Under the pieces are notes generated by a model. The model saw only the letters and a list, made by a program, of their open reading frames with translations. It did not search any database and was not told the origin of the DNA. A DNA stretch of 51,165 nt from the NCBI GenBank assembly GCA_947457385.1, contig CANGUX010000004.1, positions 1 through 51,165 of the forward strand, in the 5' to 3' direction. Both the position numbers and the translations under genes were made by a program. Origin of the DNA: Holosporales bacterium. GTDB taxonomy: Bacteria > Pseudomonadota > Alphaproteobacteria > Holosporales > Holosporaceae. Every line of letters starts with the position of its first letter. Positions within the stretch are counted from its first letter, which is position 1. Below, one piece after another: positions 37,435 to 46,608 of this stretch.

Positions 37435-38355
37435 TTGTTTCAAAAAGAAAGGATAACTCCACAAGAATGTGGGATGCGCATAGATCGATGGGTGTGTCAT
37501 CGATGGCCATCCATGTCTTACACGGCTTTACAGCGCGCTTTGAGAAAAGGGTTTATACGCCTAGAGGGACGCCGCATCCAAGCCCAACAACGTCTTACTG
37601 AAGGGCAAGAAGTCGGTCTTTTTCAAACGTGGTTAAGTGCTTTTATGTCCCATCATGGAAGCTCACTTCCTTTATCGCCATCTTGGCGCACCCATCTTGC
37701 CAAATCTGTGCTGTATGAAGATGATCTCCTTTTAGTCTTGAACAAACCCCAAGGGATTGCCGTTCAGGGAGGGTCAAATCAACGCATCAGCCTGGATGTC
37801 ATGGTATCACAATGGCGTTTTCCGGAAACCATTCGTTTGGTGCATCGCCTTGATAAAGGAACAAGTGGCGTTTTCCTCATGGCCAAGACCCTCGCCGTTG
37901 CCCAAGCCCTAAGTCGTTCTTTTTCTGATCATCAGGTCAAAAAAACCTATTGGGCATGGGTGCATGGCATGCCTGCTTCACAAGGACGAATCCAAGAAAA
38001 ACTTTTAAGAATTCCTACAAAAGTCATTACAAGCGATGCCCCAGAAGCGCTAGCCGCTTTAACCCTCTATCGAAGAAAAGCAACAAAATATTGGAAATCT
38101 CTGCCTTTTTCATGGCTTGAACTGTTTCCTCAAAGCGGCAGAACCCATCAGGTACGCGTTCACTTACAGCATTTAGGGCACCCTATCCTTGGGGATGCAC
38201 TGTATGGTGACCCTTTAAAAGAAATGCCTTGTGCCACGGAATACCCTCTGCTTCATTGTCGTGCCATGTCTTTTAGGTTGGGGAATCGGGACTATTCTTT
38301 TGAAGCGCCTCCTTGTTCTGCTTTTCTGGAAATGGCCCATCATTTCACTTCATGA
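37435..38355 (+). CDS. RluA-family 23S rRNA pseudouridine synthase
   Basis: Isomerises uridines in rRNA; likely RluC-type (positions 955/2504/2580) or RluD. It has an N-terminal S4 domain (about residues 13-62, MRIDRWVCHRWPSMSYTAL...) and a catalytic domain starting VLYEDDLLLVLNKPQGIAVQGG. The catalytic Asp lies in VHRLDKGTSGV. The C-terminal motif SGRTHQVRVHLQHLGHPILGDALYG is complete. The only start that keeps the whole S4 domain is TTG at 37435, which lacks a clear ribosome site. Its end overlaps the end of ligA on the other strand by 16 bp. Confidence 0.88.
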   Translation: MFQKERITPQECGMRIDRWVCHRWPSMSYTALQRALRKGFIRLEGRRIQAQQRLTEGQEVGLFQTWLSAFMSHHGSSLPLSPSWRTHLAKSVLYEDDLLLVLNKPQGIAVQGGSNQRISLDVMVSQWRFPETIRLVHRLDKGTSGVFLMAKTLAVAQALSRSFSDHQVKKTYWAWVHGMPASQGRIQEKLLRIPTKVITSDAPEALAALTLYRRKATKYWKSLPFSWLELFPQSGRTHQVRVHLQHLGHPILGDALYGDPLKEMPCATEYPLLHCRAMSFRLGNRDYSFEAPPCSAFLEMAHHFTS

Positions 38356-40454
38356 TCGTCGGCCATCAAGCGGTTCCAATCTGCCTCTGAGAGAATGGGG
38401 ATTCCAAGGTTTTGCGCCTGCTTTAGCTTGATTCCACCCCCTGTTCCAGCAATGACATAGGCTGTTTTAGAGGAAACCGCACTAAGGATTTGGGCTCCTT
38501 TTTGTTCCGCCAAGGTCTTCGCTTCAGCGCGCGTCATGTGGGTTAAGGTTCCTGTAAACACAATGGATTTACCTGAAAGAAAATGGCTTTTAACAGGGAC
38601 ATAAGGCTGAATATCCAAGATTCCCATAAGGTCTTCTAACAGCTTTGCGTGGGTATGCACAAACATCACCAATTCAAAAGCAATGCTTGGCCCAACGCCC
38701 TGTATGGCAAGATGAAGGACATAGTCGCCTCCTTCCACATAAGCCTCTTCCATAGCCTTTTTCCATGCAGAAAACGTATGATAGGTGTTTGCCAGGGTTG
38801 TGGCCATGCTTTGCCCAACTTGGGGAATGCCCAATGCGATGAAAAAACGCTGGAGGGAAATGGTGCGACGCGCGGCTATGGATTGAATGATTTTTTCAGC
38901 AGAACGTTTGCCCCATCCAGGAAGAACCTCTAAATCAGACTGTTGAAGTTTAAAAAAATCCAAGGGACATCTAACCCATCCGTTTTGGTAAAGGTACGCC
39001 ACTTGTTTTTTCCCCAATCCTTCGATATTAAAAGCTTCTCTAGAGACCCAATGCCGCAATCGCCATATGGCTTGGGCAGGACAAAGCATCCCACCCGTAC
39101 AACGACGTGCTGCTTCTCCTGGCATCCGCAAGGCTGGGTGATGACAGACAGGACAATGCTCTGGAAAAACAAAGACCTCACTGTTTAAGGAGCGTTTTTC
39201 CAAAACAACGCGCACAATTTGAGGGATAACGTCCCCGGCTCTCTCTAGGATAACCGTATCCCCTATGCGCAGATCTTTCCGTTGCACTTCATCCTCGTTA
39301 TGAAGACTGGCTCTAGAAACACGAACGCCCGCCAGCAGTATAGGGCCTACATGAGCAACAGGGGTCAGAACCCCTGTCCGTCCAATCTGAATCTCTATGC
39401 GTTCCAGCACAGAATGCGCTTGAATGGGCGGAAATTTATAGGCAAACGCCCATCGGGGCACACGCGATGAATAGCCCAAACGCTCTTGCCAATCTAATCC
39501 GTCGACCTTATAGACAACTCCATCCATTTCAAAGCCTAAGTTATGGCGTTGGGTTTGCATGGTTTCCCAATAAGCTTGTATCTCTGAAACCGTTTCAACG
39601 GCTTGCGCAAAAGGCGAAACGGGAAGGTTCCAAGCCGCTAAATGGGTAAGCATTTCTTGATACGTCCTTCCAAGCGCCACGGAACACCCATGGGCCATAA
39701 ATAAAAGAGAACGCGATTGTGTAATGCTTGCATCCAATTGACGTAAGGATCCTGAACTAGCATTTCTAGGATTCGCAAAAGGTGATTGGCCCTCTTCTCT
39801 TCTGGTTTTATTTAGATCGTGAAAAGCTTTGGTCGTCATAAACACTTCACCTCGCACCTCAAAAACATCTGGCCAATGGTGGCCACAAAGGTCATGGGGA
39901 ATCTCTGCAATGGTTTTGATGTTTTTCGTTACATCCTCTCCTTCTGTCCCATCTCCTCGTGTAGCACCCTGCACAAGATGTCCACCTACATAACGCAAAA
40001 CCACCGTCAAGCCATCGATTTTGGGTTCAGCCACCCAAGTCATGGACTGCTCTTGGGATAAACCAAGAAATTTTCGAACTTTTTGGACGGTACGGTCCAG
40101 CTCTTTGGGGTCAAACACATTCTCAAGGGAAAAAAGAGGGGCAAGATGATGCACTTTTTGAAAGGGTCCCGTAGGGCGATATCCCACGCCAACGGTTTCA
40201 GCTTTTAAAAGCAGTTTGGGATAAGACGCCTCAAGAGCCCTTAAAGCCTGTTTCAGCGCATCATATTCTGAATCATGGAGAATAGGGGCACTTTCTTGAT
40301 AATAGCGTCTGTCATGGTCTTTGATTTCACGCACCAGGGCAGACCAAGCCTCTTGTATGTCATAAGGAATCTCAGGATGTTCCACAATCATGGGGAGCAA
40401 AGCTTTTATAGCGATCATGCCCAAGGGTTCGCTTTGCTGCAATAGCACCCCCAA
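38340..40454 (-). CDS. ligA: NAD-dependent DNA ligase
   Basis: Seals nicks in replication and repair. The product is up to 704 residues. Domain Ia (YYQESAPILHDSEYDAL) precedes the adenylation domain with Lys145 in AEPKIDGL. The OB fold, the zinc finger (CPVCHHP...CTGGMLCPAQ), the HhH region (LEVLPGWGKRSAEKI, IQGVGPSIAFELV) and the C-terminal BRCT domain (SGKSIVFTGTLTHMTRAEA) follow. The first start is TTG; ATGs at 40418 and 40391 are alternatives, and the ATG at 40391 still keeps domain Ia. It is divergent from the next membrane protein gene. Confidence 0.96.
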   Translation of the reverse strand: MGVLLQQSEPLGMIAIKALLPMIVEHPEIPYDIQEAWSALVREIKDHDRRYYQESAPILHDSEYDALKQALRALEASYPKLLLKAETVGVGYRPTGPFQKVHHLAPLFSLENVFDPKELDRTVQKVRKFLGLSQEQSMTWVAEPKIDGLTVVLRYVGGHLVQGATRGDGTEGEDVTKNIKTIAEIPHDLCGHHWPDVFEVRGEVFMTTKAFHDLNKTRREEGQSPFANPRNASSGSLRQLDASITQSRSLLFMAHGCSVALGRTYQEMLTHLAAWNLPVSPFAQAVETVSEIQAYWETMQTQRHNLGFEMDGVVYKVDGLDWQERLGYSSRVPRWAFAYKFPPIQAHSVLERIEIQIGRTGVLTPVAHVGPILLAGVRVSRASLHNEDEVQRKDLRIGDTVILERAGDVIPQIVRVVLEKRSLNSEVFVFPEHCPVCHHPALRMPGEAARRCTGGMLCPAQAIWRLRHWVSREAFNIEGLGKKQVAYLYQNGWVRCPLDFFKLQQSDLEVLPGWGKRSAEKIIQSIAARRTISLQRFFIALGIPQVGQSMATTLANTYHTFSAWKKAMEEAYVEGGDYVLHLAIQGVGPSIAFELVMFVHTHAKLLEDLMGILDIQPYVPVKSHFLSGKSIVFTGTLTHMTRAEAKTLAEQKGAQILSAVSSKTAYVIAGTGGGIKLKQAQNLGIPILSEADWNRLMADDHEVK

Positions 40455-40515
40455 AAAGAGTGTCGAGCATTTCTTTGTTATGACTGCTCTCTATCTTCAG
40501 GCATAGTAAGATGAA

Positions 40516-41631
40516 ATGATCATATGGAGATTTTTCCTGCCTTCTGTTTTTTATTCCTTTGGAATTTTTTTTTACATGGGATGTGTTGGGCTTAGCTTAT
40601 TGCATGCCTTTGCCTCACGCCAAAATCAAAAGCTTACACGCATCTGCTTACTATTGCTTTATGGCACCACGTGTTTTCTTGCTTGGATTTTTTTTAAATA
40701 TCCCCATCTGCAATCTTGGGATTTTGCCTTTTTTTTCTATCTGATCAGTGCGTTAAATGGTTCCTTAATCCTTCAACGAAAAAAATCAGAGGCCATCTCT
40801 TGGGAAAGCAGTTACTTGGCCATAACTTGGCTATTTTTTATGTTTCCCACCATGATAATACTGCAGAATGTCCCTTATTCATGGCTTTCTATGGCAGGAA
40901 TTATGGGCTTGAGTTTCTTGCAAAGCAGCTTTGTATTCCACAAAAAAAAGCTTTTCACTCTATTGTGCATAGGGCTTGCTGGCTTAGGCATGATATACAC
41001 CGATCCTTTTTTTTTCTCTTGTAATGGGATAGAGAGTCTATCCTGCTCTCATTTTTGGATGCATTTAGGAAGCTTGCTTTTTCTTTTGGGCTTTTTTTTA
41101 TATCAAACCCAACTGCCACTCTTTCACATGCGTTTAAAACAAAAAGATTTCACCACGGCCTATCTCCTTTTGTTTCATAACCTTTGGATTTTTTTTCTTC
41201 TTTCCAAACTATTTATACCTTTCAAGGTTGTTTTTCTGGGGATTGGCCTATGCAATGCCATCATAGGAGTGTACCGCAAGGCTAAGGATTCTCAACTCTA
41301 TGCCTGTTTTTTGTGTTTAGCTTTAGCCCTCCCTGCCTGTGCACAAGAAAAAATTTTAACTCTGTTGGGGATAGGAACCTTGTTGTGTTTTAGCATAGGG
41401 CAGCTGGTTTCCCCGCCGTGGAAGCTTTGGATTACCAGTTCTTTGCCAGGAGCGCCCCTGTTTTTTCTTGTTTTATATGCCTTTTCCATTCTAATGCAGG
41501 CGCATCACGTGGCTGGAGGCATCATACTAATAGGCCTGTATTTTGTGCTGTTGGAACGGGCTCTTTCGCGTTATGGCATGTTGGAAAAAAAAAACACAAA
41601 GGGGGTTGATTCCTATAAGAAGATCAGGTAG
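40516..41631 (+). CDS. polytopic membrane protein of unknown function
   Basis: A 371-residue, very hydrophobic protein with roughly ten membrane segments and few charged residues outside short loops (QRKKSEA, HKKKLF, RLKQKDF, YRKAKDS). A Phe/Leu/Ile-rich core and motifs such as WMHLGSLLFLLGFFLYQTQLPLFHMRL are reminiscent of quinone-oxidoreductase antiporter-like subunits (NuoL/M/N, HyfB), but no diagnostic residue pattern is convincing. It ends about 55 bp before the 5S rRNA gene. There is no operon partner. I cannot assign a function. Confidence 0.65.
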   Translation: MIIWRFFLPSVFYSFGIFFYMGCVGLSLLHAFASRQNQKLTRICLLLLYGTTCFLAWIFFKYPHLQSWDFAFFFYLISALNGSLILQRKKSEAISWESSYLAITWLFFMFPTMIILQNVPYSWLSMAGIMGLSFLQSSFVFHKKKLFTLLCIGLAGLGMIYTDPFFFSCNGIESLSCSHFWMHLGSLLFLLGFFLYQTQLPLFHMRLKQKDFTTAYLLLFHNLWIFFLLSKLFIPFKVVFLGIGLCNAIIGVYRKAKDSQLYACFLCLALALPACAQEKILTLLGIGTLLCFSIGQLVSPPWKLWITSSLPGAPLFFLVLYAFSILMQAHHVAGGIILIGLYFVLLERALSRYGMLEKKNTKGVDSYKKIR

Positions 41632-41686
41632 AGTTAATTTTAATAAGGCAAGGAAAAAAATTCAAACTTAAATTTCCCTTTATACA

Positions 41687-41802
41687 GGCTGGTGGTTTTT
41701 GCAAGAGGTGAACACACGATCCCATTCCGAACTCGAACGTGAAAATTCTTAGCGCCAATGGTATTACGTCTTAAGGCGTGAGAGAGTAGGTCATTGCCAG
41801 CC
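41687..41802 (+). rRNA. rrf: 5S rRNA, not linked to 23S
   Basis: The segment GGCTGGTGG ... CCAGCC contains the conserved 5S core: CGATCCCATTCCGAACTCG, GTGAAA, TTAGCGCCAATGGTA, and GTCTTAAGGCGTGAGAGAGTA (written in two pieces because of length). The ends pair GGCTGG/CCAGCC, and the stem extends outward as CCCTTTATA/TTTATAAAGGG (41676 and 41803-41812), as in precursor 5S. Upstream is a protein gene, not 23S rRNA, so this 5S is separate from any 23S-5S operon. Confidence 0.93.
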
Positions 41803-42962
41803 TTTATAAAGGGACATCTTTTATTTTTTTCTACCTTTTAAATATATTTTTGTATTTTCAGAAAGCGATATACTTTAATTTTTGTATCGATCTATTTATG
41901 GTTTTTAAATTTCTTCATTCTATAGATCGCTAAAATCCCATAGGGTGTAGAACTTCTTATAGAGCAATCTTTATCATGTATACAAAACCTCCATCTCACA
42001 GTCCAAAAGCATGGGATAGCTTCGGCGAAAAACCCTATAAAGATGAACAGAAGACCTCTTGCTGCATAAAGCAAGGGATTTTAAGGCTATAAACAAGTTA
42101 GTAGATAAAAAATAGAGCGTTCCAACTCCATAGGACCCAAACGCCACATCCATATGAAAAGATGCTAGCATATATGGATTCTATAGGCTTTTTGTGGCCT
42201 TAGAAAATTTGATTAAGCTTTTCCTATCTGGAAGCAACAGCATTGATATACCCTTTCAAAGCGTGAAGGTAGGGCAAAAAAAGCGAATAAAATGTTGGAA
42301 AAAGAAGAGATAAAGACTATAAAAAGAATCATATTATATGGATACCTGATTCAATATTGCATCCATTTTCAAAAGACGAAAGCATGCATGGCATCGGTTG
42401 TTTAAGAATTGTTTTTTTCCATCCTATGCTACAGATTTGATTCCATCGTTTTTTTTACTTCATGAATGATGTAATCAGAATATTGAGGCTTTGTTAGAAC
42501 TGTATTTGATGAAAGAGCTCCAAACTGGCCAAAAAGTGTATGGATTATTGGGTGGTTCATCGGTGGAAAAGAACACTAGAATAAACAAAATCTGTGCTTT
42601 CAAGATTTTTTTCTTGCCACCTTATGCTCTAGATCTAAATCCTATGAAGTTTGGGTCACTATGAAACAATGGGTTAAGCAACCTATCCAGCATTTTGAAT
42701 GCTGATTTGACGCCATCGTTTTTTTATACGCTATGTCAACTTCATTGACTATAACACCTTAGAGTCTTTATGCAGTTAGGCTTCTTGGTGCCCAATACAC
42801 TATCGCTGTTCATGAGCCTCAAGAGGCCGAATATCTGCTGCTCTTGTGTACTTACCTATCGTGCGAGCTATTTCAACTTCAGCTCAACTCTTTTAAAGTG
42901 AAATATCTTGTATTTTTTTCAGACTTTAGATTATGCACTATACAATAGCAGGGTAGGCACCC
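41803..42962. other. 1.16 kb without an intact gene, containing IS debris
   Basis: Between the 5S gene and the pilus-like operon no intact frame is seen. It contains the transposase remnant at 42491-42750 and an apparent second partial copy of its 3' end near 42430-42470 (FDSIVFFTS against FDAIVFLYAMSTS). Small minus-strand frames at 41892-42171 have no recognisable motif. Confidence 0.5.
42491..42750 (+). pseudogene. IS630-type transposase remnant (C-terminal part, frameshifted)
   Basis: The first frame reads LLELYLMKELQTG... then FKIFFLPPYALDLNPM, the IS630 signature LPPYSPDLNPIE, to a stop at 42664. The neighbouring frame continues VTMKQWVKQPIQHFEC and, after a stop, FDAIVFLYAMSTS. At least one frameshift and one stop make it non-functional. 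The N-terminal DDE residues are missing. Confidence 0.8.
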
Positions 42963-43493
42963 TTATTTTTCTGATTTTTGTTCTAGTGCCCCAGGAACAG
43001 TGAATGCTTCATCTTCCTCTAAAGCTTTAATTTCACTAGGCTCTTTAGGAAGCTTTTTAGGGGGTTGTATGGTAATGGTAGCCTTGTCCTGCTCTAACAC
43101 CGGGGTTGCATCGGGCATAGAATCAGGTATAGGCAAATCTTCAGGAGCAAGGTCTTCATTGGAATGCTCTTCCAAAAACAATTCCAGCTCTTGCCCATGC
43201 ATCGAACGGATCGTGACACTCTCCGCCGTAACACGCAAGATACGCCATCCATCTATGGAACGAGGCCTTTGACTATCAATGCGTTGTTGATTAATCCAAA
43301 CAATCCATTTTTGCAGTTCTGGAAGATAAAAAATCGCATTTAATTTTGGGATTTCAGATTGGTTTTCTTTAGATGTGCGTTGCAAATGTTCTTTTTCCTC
43401 AGGGCTGAAAAAGAGAGTTGCAAAGCCATTAGATGCCCAGAGCAACATTCCTATCCCTAAGAGCCGTTTGATAAGGAACGTACACTGTACCAT
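42963..43493 (-). CDS. PilP/MshK/GspC-like periplasmic pilus-assembly protein
   Basis: A 176-residue product with a signal peptide (MVQCTFLIKRLLGIGMLLWASNGFA, split by me after GM for reading; cleavage near residue 25). The middle has WIVWINQQRIDSQRPRSIDG, then WRILRVTAESVTIRSMHGQE, the small beta domain shared by PilP, MshK, GspB and GspC (an inner-membrane to secretin connector). The C-terminus is acidic and Pro-rich. It starts 37 bp inside the upstream PilO-like gene. It is the last gene of the operon: the secretin that normally follows (pilQ/mshL) is missing and IS debris lies there. Family assignment rests on the motif, size and order. Confidence 0.6.
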   Translation of the reverse strand: MVQCTFLIKRLLGIGMLLWASNGFATLFFSPEEKEHLQRTSKENQSEIPKLNAIFYLPELQKWIVWINQQRIDSQRPRSIDGWRILRVTAESVTIRSMHGQELELFLEEHSNEDLAPEDLPIPDSMPDATPVLEQDKATITIQPPKKLPKEPSEIKALEEDEAFTVPGALEQKSEK

Positions 43494-43993
43494 TCGAAGT
43501 GATAACTCCCTTTTAAGATCGCCCTCGATTCTCCTCTATTTAAGATCTTTTCTAAGCTTAATGATTTAGACGTCATGATGCCTGGAAAAGTTTTATATAG
43601 TTTTTTTAAGAACTCCCAAAAATGATCATCTAATTTTACAGTAAAATACAAATATACGGGGACTTTCATAATCGTAAATTTTTTATCTTGATACAAAATT
43701 TTTTGAGGCAAAAGAGAGCACTCTATATGCTCAACATGAGGTTCTGCAGCTTTCTTAAGAAAAGATTTCATGTTTTTTAAGGAAAGATTAGAAAGGTGAT
43801 GAAAACGTTGAAAAACGCTTTGCAACATCTGAACATGTTCCGTCTGTGCATGGAGAGACTTTTCAATGTGATTAACCTGACACAAAAGCGTTTTATGACT
43901 TTGATGAAGATATCTCGATGTTCCATAGGTTAAAAAAAATGCACCTAAAAAACCAAGTAAAATTAGAATAGGTTTTGTAAAAAATGAAATCAT
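43457..43993 (-). CDS. PilO/MshJ/GspM-like inner membrane protein
   Basis: A 178-residue bitopic protein: membrane segment about residues 8-25, a coiled-coil linker (KTLLCQVNHIEKSLHAQTEH), then a small alpha/beta periplasmic domain (KFTIMKVPVYLYFTVKLDDHFWEFLKKL) as in PilO/GspM ferredoxin-like folds. Sequence is too divergent for certainty; topology, length and the position after the PilM/GspL-like gene support the call. The start overlaps that gene by 4 bp. Confidence 0.6.
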   Translation of the reverse strand: MISFFTKPILILLGFLGAFFLTYGTSRYLHQSHKTLLCQVNHIEKSLHAQTEHVQMLQSVFQRFHHLSNLSLKNMKSFLKKAAEPHVEHIECSLLPQKILYQDKKFTIMKVPVYLYFTVKLDDHFWEFLKKLYKTFPGIMTSKSLSLEKILNRGESRAILKGSYHFEWYSVRSLSNGS

Positions 43994-45390
43994 GGAATCC
44001 CCTGTGAAGCAAATGGCGAAAGACTCTCGATAGCCAGTGAAGAAGATTGAGACGAAGGAGCGCTAGATTGGGTGTTGGGAAAACTTTGCTGACATCGATC
44101 TAAAAATTCTTCAAAGGTGCCATCTTCCGTTAAACTGTCCACTAAAATCCTGGACTGCTTGGTGCCTAAGGAGAGCGAACGCAAAAGGTAACGTTGTCCT
44201 AACACATGAGAAAGCATGTCTAAATACTGCCATAATTTGCTTTGTTGGCTATGTGCTTCATGCAGAAGGGTTTGTAACGTTTGTATTTGTTCAGGGTTAA
44301 GAGGTGGGCATACCATGGTTTTTTGCAGATGCTCTAATTGCAATTTCAACCCTGTCACGCGTTTTTCTAAGGCCCTGTTTTTCCCTAATACCCTAAAGTT
44401 ATCCACGGCTAACAGCAGAATACAGACTAAAATCAAGGCGGTTCCTGCCCTGATCCAAGGCATCATCTGAAATGAAAAATGTGGCCCCATCCATCTCTTT
44501 TCTCCTCGAAGCAACAAAGGATACTTCAGGGATTTTTCTGAAAGTACGATAAAATCAAATAAAGATTCGTGAGACTCGCAAGCAATAGGCGCAAAAAAAT
44601 CAGACAATTCTTGATCACAAAAAAACTGAGCTTTAGGAAATACCTCCCTCAATCCCATGTCAGACAACTCTCCTTCACTCAATACAATAATATTAATTTT
44701 ATCAGGAGAAATGCTTTTCTCTAAATAACGTAACGTTTCAAGTATAGAACTTTTAACATATTGATCCATAGACTGTTGAGAAGAGGGTTGACACGATCGG
44801 ACAAAAGAAAGAACCCCTTGCTCATAGAACCAAAGCGTTATTTCCATAGCTCTGTTGCAGGAAACAATCAAAGGAAATTCTAAATTATTTTGTTTTTCCT
44901 GAAGACGGCGAAATAAGATTTCACCTAAATTTAAAGAGTAATGAAACAAGGCAAATGAAATGCCTTGTTGCTTTAGGCGTTCATTTAAGGTGTTAATAGA
45001 AGAATTTTCTTGCACTCCTGCAATAAGAATGGATTGCGTAGATCTTAAGGATTGGGTAAATCCGAACACATACTGTTGCAAAACCACACGACGTTTTTTC
45101 CAATACCAACGAAAAAAATCCATACGATGCAAAGATCTTGGGCTTTTTTCGATTTTAACAATTTGATTGGGGGTGTGATCCCAAATCCTAATTTCAAGAA
45201 TGCTTTTGGCTACAAGGAATTGTAATACACCTTCTAATCGTGTTTCAGAAGATAGAAACTGAACGCTTTTTCCTTGTACTCTGTAAATAAAATAAAAATG
45301 ATAGGTGCAAATAAGAGCATAATAAGGCTTGCTCATGGTGATTCCAGAGGTCATTTTATCGAGATACATGCTTGCTCCAATTGATATCAT
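43990..45390 (-). CDS. PilM-PilN/GspL-like pilus or secretion platform protein
   Basis: A 466-residue protein with a cytoplasmic N-terminal half (about residues 1-300, probably actin-like as in PilM/GspL: FPLIVSCNRAMEITLWFYEQG, NIIVLSEGELSD), one membrane segment (about 308-330, WIRAGTALILVCILLLAVDNF-like; quoted to its edges only), a heptad-rich linker (ALEKRVTGLKLQLEHLQKT) and a periplasmic PilN-like domain with FEEFLDRCQQSFP. So it looks like a GspL or a fused PilM-PilN. It overlaps the PilC-like gene and the PilO-like gene by 4 bp each, indicating one translationally coupled operon. The C-terminus is Ser-rich. Confidence 0.65.
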   Translation of the reverse strand: MISIGASMYLDKMTSGITMSKPYYALICTYHFYFIYRVQGKSVQFLSSETRLEGVLQFLVAKSILEIRIWDHTPNQIVKIEKSPRSLHRMDFFRWYWKKRRVVLQQYVFGFTQSLRSTQSILIAGVQENSSINTLNERLKQQGISFALFHYSLNLGEILFRRLQEKQNNLEFPLIVSCNRAMEITLWFYEQGVLSFVRSCQPSSQQSMDQYVKSSILETLRYLEKSISPDKINIIVLSEGELSDMGLREVFPKAQFFCDQELSDFFAPIACESHESLFDFIVLSEKSLKYPLLLRGEKRWMGPHFSFQMMPWIRAGTALILVCILLLAVDNFRVLGKNRALEKRVTGLKLQLEHLQKTMVCPPLNPEQIQTLQTLLHEAHSQQSKLWQYLDMLSHVLGQRYLLRSLSLGTKQSRILVDSLTEDGTFEEFLDRCQQSFPNTQSSAPSSQSSSLAIESLSPFASQGIP

Positions 45391-46541
45391 GAGATTCCAT
45401 AGCTTGCAGGGCCCATATGTTCGTAAAGTGGGATGAGAGTTCCTTCAATAAGAATTCCGAAAAAAATGCCCACCATCAGTAAAAGACAGGGGGAAAGCCA
45501 ACGTATGTAAAGCTCTACACGTTGATTCATCTGATGTTTCATCAGTTGTATCGTGGCTTTTAAGGCTTCATTTAAGTGTCCTGTGCCTTCTCCTGCTTGC
45601 AAAAGATCTTTATAGAGCAATGGAAGATGGGGAAATCCTTGTAATACTTGATATATTTTTTTCCCTTCTTGGACTTCTTGGATCAACGCTGAGAGATGAT
45701 TCCGAGCATAAGAAGATTTTACGCTTTCACACGAAAGAGAAAGAGCAACCACTAAAGGAATTTTTTCCTGAAGAAGAATATGCAAAGTCATTAAAAAGGC
45801 ATACGCATGACGTTGCACCCCCATAATGCCCTGGAGAAAAAAAGTCAATTGCCCCCACCAAGGCAATCCAAGCAACCCAAAACCTGTTAACCCAAGGCCA
45901 TAAAGCCCTAATTTCCCCCAAGAAACGGTTTTAATAGAAAGCAGCACACACGTTGCCCAAGGGAATGGAATGTTGCGTTCTGTCAGCAGCGACACGACAT
46001 CGGGCAAAAGAGATGCATTTAAAACCATAAGAGCCACAAAAAAACATAAAAAATTCACCAAGGGCAAGGTTAAGGCTTTTAAAAAACGACTCCTCACCAT
46101 AACCTGTTGGCTAATATGCTCATGGGCTTGCTGACAAATATGAGCTAATTTTCCTGATTGTTCTCCGACTCGAATCAAAGCAATCAAAGGAGCTGAAAAA
46201 ATCATGGGATATTCTTGACAGGCTTCCGAAAAAAATTGCCCCATGCTTAAGCGCTTATGGAGCTCTTTAATAACATCTCGAAAAAAACCATGAAAGGAAT
46301 GCTCAATCATGCGTAACGCTGGCGTTAACGTATGCCCAGCTTGTAGCGCATAGCTTAAGGTCAAAAAAAAATGGGACAACGTTTGAGAAGAGCTTTGTAT
46401 CCACCACCTACGACGAACAGAAAGAAGATCAAGATTTTGCTTGCTTAGGGCAAAAAGCACTTCTTTGGAAGAATGAGCAACCTGATCCCCTTGCAATACT
46501 TGTCCCTGAGCATTCAATGCCCGATAGTGATAAAGAGCCAT
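45387..46541 (-). CDS. type IV pilus / type II secretion inner membrane platform protein PilC/GspF
   Basis: A 384-residue polytopic platform protein. It begins MALYHYRALNAQGQVLQGD, the classic GspF N-terminus. Two T2SSF domains follow, the first around residues 48-170 (FFLTLSYALQAGHTLTPALRM, FSAPLIALIRVGEQSGKLA) and the second around 250-370 (LLQEKIPLVVALSLSCESV, LPLLYKDLLQAGEGTGHLNE), with membrane segments after each. The repeated GE(Q/G)SG/GTG turn is diagnostic. It lies 67 bp after the ATPase gene and overlaps the next gene by 4 bp. It would anchor the PilB-like ATPase. Confidence 0.9.
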   Translation of the reverse strand: MALYHYRALNAQGQVLQGDQVAHSSKEVLFALSKQNLDLLSVRRRWWIQSSSQTLSHFFLTLSYALQAGHTLTPALRMIEHSFHGFFRDVIKELHKRLSMGQFFSEACQEYPMIFSAPLIALIRVGEQSGKLAHICQQAHEHISQQVMVRSRFLKALTLPLVNFLCFFVALMVLNASLLPDVVSLLTERNIPFPWATCVLLSIKTVSWGKLGLYGLGLTGFGLLGLPWWGQLTFFLQGIMGVQRHAYAFLMTLHILLQEKIPLVVALSLSCESVKSSYARNHLSALIQEVQEGKKIYQVLQGFPHLPLLYKDLLQAGEGTGHLNEALKATIQLMKHQMNQRVELYIRWLSPCLLLMVGIFFGILIEGTLIPLYEHMGPASYGIS

Positions 46542-46608
46542 TAGCGAAGCTGTCCAAGCCTTATGAACAAAGACGTCTTAGCTTTACTCTTCTGTATCTT
46601 TCTTAGAT

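Noticed and set aside
40516-41631. Assignment as NuoM/HyfB-type antiporter subunit
   Set aside because: Hydrophobicity and general look are similar, but the conserved charged residues of that family cannot be placed.
41892-42171. Two overlapping minus-strand small membrane-like frames
   Set aside because: Short, overlapping in different frames, no recognisable family, located in decayed DNA.
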